Assembly (NCBI RefSeq): GCF_001544555.2 | Contig: NZ_FCOK02000097.1 | Span: 1-33,627, forward strand | DNA length: 33,627 nt | Direction: 5' to 3' | DNA from: Caballeronia udeis | Lineage (GTDB): Bacteria > Pseudomonadota > Gammaproteobacteria > Burkholderiales > Burkholderiaceae | Part shown: in pieces, positions 25,412 to 33,627 of the stretch | Position numbering within the stretch: position 1 is the stretch's first letter | Layout of the letters: each line of letters opens with the position of its first letter | Notes under the pieces: model-generated | Told to the model about the DNA's origin: nothing | The model's database searches: none | The model's input: only the letters and a program-made list of their open reading frames with translations | Translations under genes and position numbers: made by a program

Positions 25412-26905
25412 TCACTGCCGCTCGATTGCCGGTGGCGCCCAGGTCCCATTCGAAGCGTCAGGCTTCGGCGCATAAAGCCGGAACACCAATTGAAAATCAC
25501 CGTCCGGCGCCGGCAACCAGTTCGACACACGCGCCTTCGCAGGCTCGGCAGCCGAGACGGAAACATCGACGGAACCATCGCGGTTCTTCTTCAACCGGTC
25601 CCGGTCGTTCAGCGAAAGCCGCAGCGCCTTGTCGTCGATCAACGCACCGTCCTTCGTGTACGCCGTCAACGTCCAGAACCCGCGCACCGGCGGCAACTGG
25701 TTCGGCGCGAAATGCAACACGTACTCATTCGCACCGTTCAGCGCGTGGCCGTCGCTGTCGGAGAACGCCACCGGCTTCACTTCATCATCCTTCGTGCCCG
25801 TACCCGGCTGATGCCGGGCCAGGAACCCGCGCAACGTGTAGTCAGTGTCGTAGTTGCCCGCGCCGTCGCCGAACCATACCCAGCCGTTACGGCTGATCGC
25901 ATTCGACGGCACCGTATCCACCCGCGTGCGGCCGTCGGCGAGACCGGACGCCAGCAAGTCGGCATCCGCCGGACGGAACTGCACCGGCTCACCCGCCTTC
26001 ACGCCAAGATCAGCCAGCAAACTCACGGCGTGCGGATCATTCGGAACCGGCGGATTGTCCTGCATCGCCTTCTCCAGACGCGTGAAAAACGCAGTGGCAT
26101 CGAGCGAATCGGCTTTGTCGCCACCCGTCACCACGGTCGGCGTGCTGGCCGTCACGTTCGGCCACGCGCTGCCGGCTGTGGCGACACTGGTTTTATCGGC
26201 GGAAGGCGCTTCAATGCTCATCGCCGTCTGCAGCTTGCGGGCTTCACGCACGTCGCGCTGGCCATTCACACGCACACGGATCGAAAGCCACACGTAGCGG
26301 GTCGGCGCGTCAACCCGCGTCACGCCCTCAGGCAGCGGGCCCGTATAACCCGCCGGGACAAAGGCAATCACGTTGGCCTGTTCCGCTGCCAGCCTGGCCG
26401 CTCGCGCCGCCTTCGCACTCAGCTTTTTCACCGGCGCGGGCCGGTCCGCCGTGCGAGGGATGCTGGAGTAGATCACGTTGGTCCATGCATCGAAGGCGCG
26501 GGCGTCGTAATAACGGCCGCGCGGTGCATTAGGCGTGTTCGGCAGCGAAACCAGCACCGGTCCGCTGGAAACATCCAGCCACGCGGTCGACTCAAGCGTA
26601 TCCACGCTCGGCCGCCCCGACGCGCCGACGGGCGGCAGCGCCGTGGCATGCCTCAGGGTATTCACGGGCGCCTGGCCGGGCCGCGAGGCGTCGCCGCCCG
26701 TGGCTTTCTCCCGTGCAAGATCCGACACCACCAGCGGATATCCGAACACGTAGGCATCCGCCACCTGATCCTTACGCCAGCCATCCCCGCTGGTCACAAC
26801 GGGCGCCTGCGTCGCGCACCCGCCAAGTACCGCCAGACTGCTCAATCCAGCGGCAACCCATAGCGCCGCGTACAACGAAACTGCCCAGCGTCGATTATTT
26901 TTCAT
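25412..26905 (-). CDS. DUF1254/DUF1214 domain lipoprotein
   Basis: A 497-residue envelope protein. Starting at ATG 26905 it has a lipoprotein signal (MKNNRR, hydrophobic core, LAVLGGC with the acylated Cys near residue 30). The frame continues to 26983, but the upstream residues would place 26 polar residues before the signal. The first part (VADAYVFGYPLVVSD, then a proline- and threonine-rich stretch with FDAWTNVIYSS) matches DUF1254. The last part (YVLHFAPNQLPPVRGFWTLT, AYTKDG, NWLPAPDGDFQLVFRLYAP) is DUF1214, with the usual closing motif. These domains occur together in many exported proteobacterial proteins; the biochemical role is unknown. No good ribosome site lies before the start. Its upstream side is the long gene-free region. 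Confidence 0.88.
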   Translation of the reverse strand: MKNNRRWAVSLYAALWVAAGLSSLAVLGGCATQAPVVTSGDGWRKDQVADAYVFGYPLVVSDLAREKATGGDASRPGQAPVNTLRHATALPPVGASGRPSVDTLESTAWLDVSSGPVLVSLPNTPNAPRGRYYDARAFDAWTNVIYSSIPRTADRPAPVKKLSAKAARAARLAAEQANVIAFVPAGYTGPLPEGVTRVDAPTRYVWLSIRVRVNGQRDVREARKLQTAMSIEAPSADKTSVATAGSAWPNVTASTPTVVTGGDKADSLDATAFFTRLEKAMQDNPPVPNDPHAVSLLADLGVKAGEPVQFRPADADLLASGLADGRTRVDTVPSNAISRNGWVWFGDGAGNYDTDYTLRGFLARHQPGTGTKDDEVKPVAFSDSDGHALNGANEYVLHFAPNQLPPVRGFWTLTAYTKDGALIDDKALRLSLNDRDRLKKNRDGSVDVSVSAAEPAKARVSNWLPAPDGDFQLVFRLYAPKPDASNGTWAPPAIERQ

Positions 26906-27525
26906 TCGAATTAAGGATTTGTTTAAGCTTTCACTTCGTTCGTCGAGTGCGCGGCCGGTCCACGTTCCCCGGTCTTCTGCCAATCCGCGGCGCGGCGCTT
27001 AACCTATCTTGAAACCGGTTTTTATCTTATCCAATGGCGATAGGCAAGGAGCGCGTAACGCTTCTTGAACGCCCCGCTGGCGTTTCAGAAATATTTCGAC
27101 CGGTTCAGGTATCGCGTAACATGATTTTTTTCGGTTTTTTTTGCCAGTTCTTTTAATCTGTCCACGAGCCGCCGATGTATCTGCCCCCGTACTTCGAAGA
27201 AAAGCGCGCTGCAGTTTTACATCGGTTAATAGCTGACAATTAGCTTTCAATCCTTATCACGCATGGCGCCAACGGTCTGGACGCGAACCACGTGCCATTT
27301 GAATTCGACGGAAACCAGGGCGAGCACGGCATTTTGCGCGCCCACGTGGCGCGGGCAAATCTCATTTGTCAGGAGATTGGGAGCGGTTCTGACGTACTGG
27401 TTATTTTCCAGGGAGCGTCCGGTTATATATCGCCAACTTTTTAAATGGAAGCCGGCGAAACCGACGCGGCAACGGCCCCTCGCCGACTCGATGCTGAACG
27501 CACCCTCTCCTGTTGAAAATACGCC
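26906..27525. other. Gene-free region between the DUF1254 lipoprotein and copA
   Basis: About 620 bases without a believable gene. Two overlapping frames near 27250-27535 (opposite strands) have no ribosome site or recognisable protein. Part of the region (about 27000-27270) is AT-rich with T-runs (27123-27141) and a small hairpin, AACGCC/GGCGTT, around 27068-27085. An octamer CGCGTAAC occurs twice (near 27053 and 27113). It may hold the promoter of the minus-strand lipoprotein and remnants of lost sequence; nothing can be named. Confidence 0.4.
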
Positions 27526-27556
27526 TTGACCTTCCAATCATTGGAATGTCGATACT
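27526..27556 (+). promoter_or_regulatory. CueR-type (MerR family) copper-responsive promoter of copA
   Basis: The -35 TTGACC (27526-27531) and -10 GATACT (27551-27556) are 19 bp apart, the over-long spacing typical of MerR-family promoters. Within the spacer lies the dyad TTCCAA-TCA-TTGGAA (27532-27546), extended by matching AC/GT outside it, very like the CueR box ACCTTCC...GGAAGGT. It stands 22 bases before copA. In known systems CueR bound to Cu(I) twists such a spacer to activate copA. The cueR gene is not in this window. Confidence 0.85.
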
Positions 27557-27577
27557 GGTTACATCGAGCTGAATTCG

Positions 27578-29941
<2,364 letters not shown>

Positions 29942-30391
29942 CGGGCTTCTTTCGGCGCGTCGCGAAACATCGCTTCGATCCGGCCTGCGATATCCGGATC
30001 GAAGGCCGCCGACTTCGCGCCGTGGGTTGTATCGACATGAAGCAGCATCTGTTCGCACGCCGAGATAGGCTCGGTCCCCTCTCCCGCGAACATCTCCATG
30101 TACAGGTGGACGCGCTTGGCGTCGAATGCGAGCACCGACGCCTCCACGCGAACCGCCGTGCCTTCCTTGATCTCGTGCAGGTAGTTGATGTGCGCCTCGA
30201 GCGTGAACAACGAACGGCCCCGCGACGAACGGCCGGCTTCATCCAGGCCGATGCGGTCCATGAACGCATCGGTCGAGAGGCTGAAGATCAGCATGTAGAA
30301 CGCGTCACGGAGATGGCCGTTGTAGTCGACCCATTCGGGCCTCACCGTGTCGCGATGGATGGTGCGGTTATGCGTCACTCGTATGCCTTCT

Positions 30392-31339
30392 CTAGTCCGC
30401 TATGCCGTGGCGGGATTTAGCTTGCGCGATGGCCGTCATCACGCTCGTGATGCAGTCGTCGCGATAACGTTCCAGTTGCTTGATTGAATGCTCGCCTTGC
30501 TGGTCCGTCGTGCCGTCCACCACCCGGTCGATGAGTTCGTCCGTGAGTGTCGGCGCAACCAGCTTGGTCCACGGTAATTCTAGCGCCGGTCCGAATTGCT
30601 GCATGAAATGCCGCATACCGGCCTCACCGCCTGCGAGCGTATAGGTCAGGAACGTGCCCATGAACGACCATCGAATGCCTGCGCCGAAACGAATTGCATC
30701 GTCGATTTCGCCGGTGGTCGCCACCCCTTCGTTGACCAGGTGAAGTGCTTCGCGCCAGAGCGCTTCCAGCAAGCGGTCCGCGATGAAGCCCGGAACCTCT
30801 TTGCGGACTCTCAGCGGCCGCATGCCAATTGATTCATAAAATGCCGATGCTGCTTGCAGGGTTGCTTCCGAGGTCTTCTCGCCGCCGACAACTTCGACGA
30901 GCGGGAGCAAATAGACCGGATTGAACGGATGGCCCACGATGCAGCGCGACGCGTCTTTGGCGCTCGCGTAGAAATCCGTCGGGAGCAGGCCTGACGTTGA
31001 CGACGCAATGATGGCTTCCGGTTTTGCGGCCCGGGATGCTTTCTCATGGAGCGTCAGTTTCAGGTCTTCACGCTCTGGAGCGCTTTCCTGAATGAAGTCG
31101 GCGTTGGCGACGCATTCCTCGATGGTCGCAACGAAGCGCAGCCTTTCCTGCGATGCACCCTCGGCCAGCCCTACTCGTTCGAGCGCCGGCCACGCATTGA
31201 CTACGTTCGCCCGAAGCTGCTGCTCGGCGCCTGGCGCCGGGTCCCACGCCACCACGTCAAGTCCATGCGCTAGCGCTCGCGATACCCAGCCGCTTCCAAT
31301 GACTCCCACGCCCAACGCAGCAAACGTCCTGACTTGCAT
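30392..31339 (-). CDS. cdhA: L-carnitine dehydrogenase (3-hydroxyacyl-CoA dehydrogenase family)
   Basis: A 315-residue cytosolic NAD-dependent enzyme oxidising L-carnitine to 3-dehydrocarnitine. The Rossmann loop GVGVIGSGWVSRALAHG (10-26) binds NAD. HPFNPVYLLPLVE starting at His137 holds the catalytic histidine, and the C-terminal helical domain (EVPGFIADRLLEALWREALH) follows family rules. The lack of a second domain and the length close to 320 fit carnitine dehydrogenase rather than fatty-acid HADs; the flanking BKACE and thioesterase genes make the carnitine assignment strong. ATG 31339 follows AAGGAA. A 124-base gap with a stem-loop (31399-31447) separates it from cdhC, the only sizeable gap within the operon. 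Confidence 0.94.
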   Translation of the reverse strand: MQVRTFAALGVGVIGSGWVSRALAHGLDVVAWDPAPGAEQQLRANVVNAWPALERVGLAEGASQERLRFVATIEECVANADFIQESAPEREDLKLTLHEKASRAAKPEAIIASSTSGLLPTDFYASAKDASRCIVGHPFNPVYLLPLVEVVGGEKTSEATLQAASAFYESIGMRPLRVRKEVPGFIADRLLEALWREALHLVNEGVATTGEIDDAIRFGAGIRWSFMGTFLTYTLAGGEAGMRHFMQQFGPALELPWTKLVAPTLTDELIDRVVDGTTDQQGEHSIKQLERYRDDCITSVMTAIAQAKSRHGIAD

Positions 31340-31398
31340 ATACCGGATTCCTTATTAATTTGGTGTTCTACTTGCCTTGATATTTCATGCTTGCCTTG

Positions 31399-31447
31399 AA
31401 CCTGAAATCCCGCTTGGCGCACGGCCTGCGTCGGCGGGTTTCAGGTT
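31399..31447 (-). promoter_or_regulatory. Stem-loop between cdhC and cdhA
   Basis: AACCTGAAATCCCGC (31399-31413) pairs with GCGGGTTTCAGGTT (31434-31447) with one bulged base and a 20-base GC-rich loop. It lies in the only long gap of the operon, 17 bases past the cdhC stop. There is no T-run, so it is more likely an mRNA-stability or partial-attenuation element than a terminator. Confidence 0.5.
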
Positions 31448-31463
31448 GGCATCTTCTCTGTGC

Positions 31464-32393
31464 TTACGCGAATTGCTCGATCTTGCGGCGGTCCAGCAAA
31501 CGCTCGCCGCGTGCCGGCAGGTTCAGCTTCTTTCTGCCCTCTGCCGGTGTCAACGCACGGCCGCCCAGACGCTCGATGATCTCCACCGCTCGCTGAACCA
31601 GCGTCCCGTTGCTCGCATGCACGCCGCGGTCCAGATACAGGTTGTCTTCAAGACCCACGCGTACATGACCGCCTAATAACATCGCCTGGGCGACCATCGG
31701 CATCTGCATGCGGCCGATTCCGAACCCCGCCCATTGCGCGCCGGCCGGCATGTTGTCGACCATCGACTTGAACGTGCCTACGTCGGCCGGTGCGCCCCAT
31801 GGAATGCCCATGCATAGCTGGAACAACGGGGCGTCATCCAGCAAACCTTCTTTCTGCATCTGCTTGGCGAACCACAAATGGCCTGTATCGAAGATCTCGA
31901 GTTCCGGCTTCACACCCAGCTCTTGTATCCGCTTCGCGCCTGCCCGAAGTTGCGCGGGGGTGGATACGTAGATCGTGTCGCCATCGCCGAAATTCAGCGT
32001 GCCGCAGTCGAGCGTGCAGATCTCCGGCAACAACTCTTCCACGTGTGCGAGCCGGGTCAGGCCACCGACCAGGTCGGTACCGGCGCCGAACTGCATCGGC
32101 GCTTCGCCTGCGCCAATTTCCAGGTCGCCGCCCATGCCCGCGGTCAGGTTGATGATCACGTCCACGTCCGATGAACGGATGCGGTCCACCACCTCGCGGT
32201 ACAACGCCGGGTCGCGGCTGCCGCGGCCCGTGCGCGGATCGCGGACGTGGCAATGCGCGACGGTGGCTCCCGCCCGCGCGGCCTCGATGGCCGCCTCCGC
32301 GATCTGCCTGGGCGTTACGGGAATAGCCGGGTGTTTGCTCGTGGTGTCTCCCGCGCCTGTTACCGCGCAAGTCACGATCACTTCATGGTTCAT
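31464..32393 (-). CDS. cdhC: 3-Dehydrocarnitine cleavage enzyme (BKACE family, CdhC-like)
   Basis: A 309-residue beta-keto acid cleavage enzyme. With acetyl-CoA it would convert 3-dehydrocarnitine to betainyl-CoA and acetoacetate. His47 and His49 in AHCHVRDPRTGRGS are zinc ligands typical of BKACE; INLTAGMGGD and the C-terminal VGLEDNLYLDRGVHASN segment are family hallmarks. Start: ATG 32393 (MNHEVIVTCAVTGAG) matches the family opening and has AAGGA about 11 bases upstream; an ATG at 32411 in the same frame overlaps the caiX stop and adds six basic residues. The gap from the caiX stop is 14 bases, so the two are co-transcribed. BKACE members differ in substrate; neighbours argue for dehydrocarnitine. 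Confidence 0.93.
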   Translation of the reverse strand: MNHEVIVTCAVTGAGDTTSKHPAIPVTPRQIAEAAIEAARAGATVAHCHVRDPRTGRGSRDPALYREVVDRIRSSDVDVIINLTAGMGGDLEIGAGEAPMQFGAGTDLVGGLTRLAHVEELLPEICTLDCGTLNFGDGDTIYVSTPAQLRAGAKRIQELGVKPELEIFDTGHLWFAKQMQKEGLLDDAPLFQLCMGIPWGAPADVGTFKSMVDNMPAGAQWAGFGIGRMQMPMVAQAMLLGGHVRVGLEDNLYLDRGVHASNGTLVQRAVEIIERLGGRALTPAEGRKKLNLPARGERLLDRRKIEQFA

Positions 32394-32407
32394 GTTGCGT
32401 CGTCCTT

Positions 32408-33364
32408 TCAAAGGCCAAGATATTGCTTCACTGCCGGCAGGCCGTCCTTGCCGTCAACCGTCTTTACGCCCGCAAGCCACGCATCCAGCACCTGGGGATT
32501 TTTCTTCAGGTAATCCTTGGCGGCGTCGGCGGGGCGCTCCTTGGCCATGACCGGGATCATCAACTGGTTCTCCAGTTGCGTGGTGAACCGCAGGTTCGAA
32601 ACCAGCTTGCCGGCGTTCGGGCAGCGTGTCAGGAAGTCGGGGTTGGTCAGCGTATAGACGCGTGCTTCGCCGTAGTTCGGACCGAACACCGCATCGCCGC
32701 CGGAGAGGTAGTTCATCTTGATCTGGATGTTCATCGGATGCGGTTCCCAGCCGAGGAACACGACCCACTTCTTGTCGCGCACGGCGCGGTCGACCGTGAC
32801 CAGCATGCCGGCTTCGCTCGATTGCACCAGCTTGAAGCCGCCCAGGCCGAACTGGTTGGTATCGATCATCTTCTGGATCTGGGCGTTTGCGCTGCTGCCC
32901 GGCTCGATGCCGTAGATCTTGCCGTCGAGCTCGTCCTTGTGTTTCGCGATGTCCTGGAAGGTCTTCAGGCCGGCGTCGTATTCATAGCTGGGCACGGCGA
33001 GCGTTGCTTTGGCGCCCGACAGATTCGGAGGGTCGAGCTTGTCGATCTGCTTGGCGTCGATGAACGGCTGGACGGCCTTTTCCTGCACGGGCCACCAGTA
33101 GCCCAGCGAGACGTCGATCTGCTTGGTCTTCAGGCCGGCGAGCGAGATGGGCACCGAGGCCTGGGTGATCTTGGCGTCGTAGCCAAGGCCCTGGAATACG
33201 ACTGATGCGAGCGCCGTGGTCGAGGTGATGTCGGTCCAGCCGATATCGACGAATCGAACGGTGCGGCAGCTTGCGTCTTCCTTGCTTTGCGCGGATGCGC
33301 CGAGGGAGGTCAACGCGAGAAATAGACAGGCGAGCAGCTTTTTCGTTGTCGGGAGTGATGTCAT
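32408..33364 (-). CDS. caiX: Carnitine/betaine-type ABC transporter substrate-binding protein (CaiX-like)
   Basis: A 318-residue periplasmic binding protein of the OpuAC/quaternary-amine class. Residues 1-25 are a Sec signal (TTKKLLACLFLALTSLGASA, cleavage before Gln26). Candidate aromatic-cage tryptophans are Trp43 (VDIGWTD), Trp90-Trp91 (SLGYWWPVQ) and Trp206 (FLGWEPHPMN), the last in a motif typical of choline/betaine/carnitine binders. No permease or ATPase genes are present, so like Pseudomonas CaiX it may work as a satellite protein for a core transporter encoded elsewhere. ATG 33364 follows CAGGAAG. It is the first gene of the carnitine operon. Exact specificity cannot be read from sequence alone. 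Confidence 0.92.
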   Translation of the reverse strand: MTSLPTTKKLLACLFLALTSLGASAQSKEDASCRTVRFVDIGWTDITSTTALASVVFQGLGYDAKITQASVPISLAGLKTKQIDVSLGYWWPVQEKAVQPFIDAKQIDKLDPPNLSGAKATLAVPSYEYDAGLKTFQDIAKHKDELDGKIYGIEPGSSANAQIQKMIDTNQFGLGGFKLVQSSEAGMLVTVDRAVRDKKWVVFLGWEPHPMNIQIKMNYLSGGDAVFGPNYGEARVYTLTNPDFLTRCPNAGKLVSNLRFTTQLENQLMIPVMAKERPADAAKDYLKKNPQVLDAWLAGVKTVDGKDGLPAVKQYLGL

Positions 33365-33573
33365 GGCTTCCTGTTCCAGTAATTTTCCGTGAGGGACAGA
33401 CGCGTTCGGATATGTCCGGCCGTGCGTAAAAGTAACGCCGCATAATCGTGGGGAGGCGACCGGTTGCGACTGGGAATTGACTGTTAGCGACGGTTTTTTT
33501 CGTTCGCAGTCGATGAGAATCGGTCCGGATCAAGCGCGAACGAAAAACTAAGAGGGCAGTTCAAAAAGGCTGC
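33365..33573. promoter_or_regulatory. Upstream region of the carnitine operon with a 12-bp inverted repeat
   Basis: A perfect 12-bp inverted repeat, TTTTTCGTTCGC (33496-33507) and GCGAACGAAAAA (33536-33547), with a 28-base spacer lies about 130-185 bases upstream of caiX. The T-run comes first and the A-run last on either strand, the reverse of an intrinsic terminator, so an operator role is more likely. In Pseudomonas the operon is activated by the AraC/GlxA-type CdhR bound upstream of caiX; a link here is an inference. No full promoter can be assigned with confidence. Confidence 0.4.
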
Positions 33574-33627
33574 TCAGTTCGGCTGAAGATGTTCCAGCAG
33601 ACGAGTGAGCAGGCTAGTTTGAGGAAT
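33574..33627 (-). CDS. Possible C-terminal end of a gene upstream of caiX (partial)
   Basis: On the minus strand an open frame enters from the right edge and stops with TGA at 33574-33576. The last residues read TSLLTRLLEHLQPN, a believable helical C-terminus. It would be transcribed in the same direction as the carnitine operon and end about 210 bases before caiX. A CdhR-like regulator would be an attractive candidate, but 17 residues do not identify it, and the frame may be chance. Confidence 0.3.
   Translation of the reverse strand: MPQTSLLTRLLEHLQPN

Noticed and set aside
27247..27537. Overlapping small frames before copA as possible genes
   Set aside because: Neither strand has a ribosome site or recognisable protein; the end overlaps the CueR-type promoter.
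33496..33547. Inverted repeat as an intrinsic terminator
   Set aside because: On both strands the T-run precedes and the A-run follows the stem, the opposite of a terminator.

Overview
The window is high-GC, densely coded DNA of a Burkholderiaceae member, most like Paraburkholderia or Caballeronia. This judgement rests on remembered gene families (AcnA next to a possible PrpD-like tail, PaoABC-type oxidoreductase, a DedA-rhodanese fusion, a caiX-cdhCAB set) and on GC-rich codon use; no database search was run. I count 18 confident or near-confident protein genes, one truncated gene copy, two gene ends cut by the window edges, and several regulatory or terminator structures. No tRNA, rRNA, CRISPR array, transposase or integrase was seen.

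Layout. 1-79: tail of an upstream gene. 151-2868: aconitase AcnA, followed by two stem-loops and a shared bidirectional terminator. 3072-4520 (minus): semialdehyde dehydrogenase, divergent from a small FUSC-type membrane protein (4805-5851). 6094-10049: three-gene molybdenum aldehyde oxidoreductase operon (2Fe-2S, FAD/4Fe-4S and Moco subunits) with a Tat signal on the first subunit. 10065-14459: a trimeric autotransporter adhesin (10999-13674) lies between a truncated copy and the intact copy of one exported-protein gene, so the adhesin is flanked by about 270-bp direct repeats. 13827-15898 (minus): cytochrome b, a Tat-lipoprotein molybdopterin oxidoreductase and the intact exported protein form an operon divergent from an OmpR-type response regulator and sensor kinase (16189-18299). 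The regulator and kinase closely recall E. coli HprRS (YedWV), which sits beside msrPQ, so this looks like a periplasmic oxidative-repair or redox module with its own two-component system.

18277-21176 (minus): a DedA-rhodanese fusion translationally coupled to a cyclic-nucleotide-binding-like/thioredoxin-like/thioredoxin-reductase-like fusion that lacks the CxxC. 21521-25252 (minus): a very large AsmA-like DUF748 protein. 25412-26905 (minus): a DUF1254/DUF1214 lipoprotein. After a 670-bp gene-free stretch, copA (27578-29941) sits behind a clear CueR-type promoter with a 19-bp spacer. 29869-33364 (minus): the carnitine-to-glycine-betaine operon caiX-cdhC-cdhA-cdhB. It would bind carnitine in the periplasm, oxidise it to 3-dehydrocarnitine, cleave that with acetyl-CoA to betainyl-CoA and acetoacetate, and hydrolyse betainyl-CoA to glycine betaine.

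The parts most worth a second look are the repeat-flanked adhesin, the divergent two-component/molybdoenzyme locus with its ATGAC-N6-GTCAT dyad, and the coupled DedA-rhodanese/TrxR-like pair. Functions are inferred from motifs and remembered family members.
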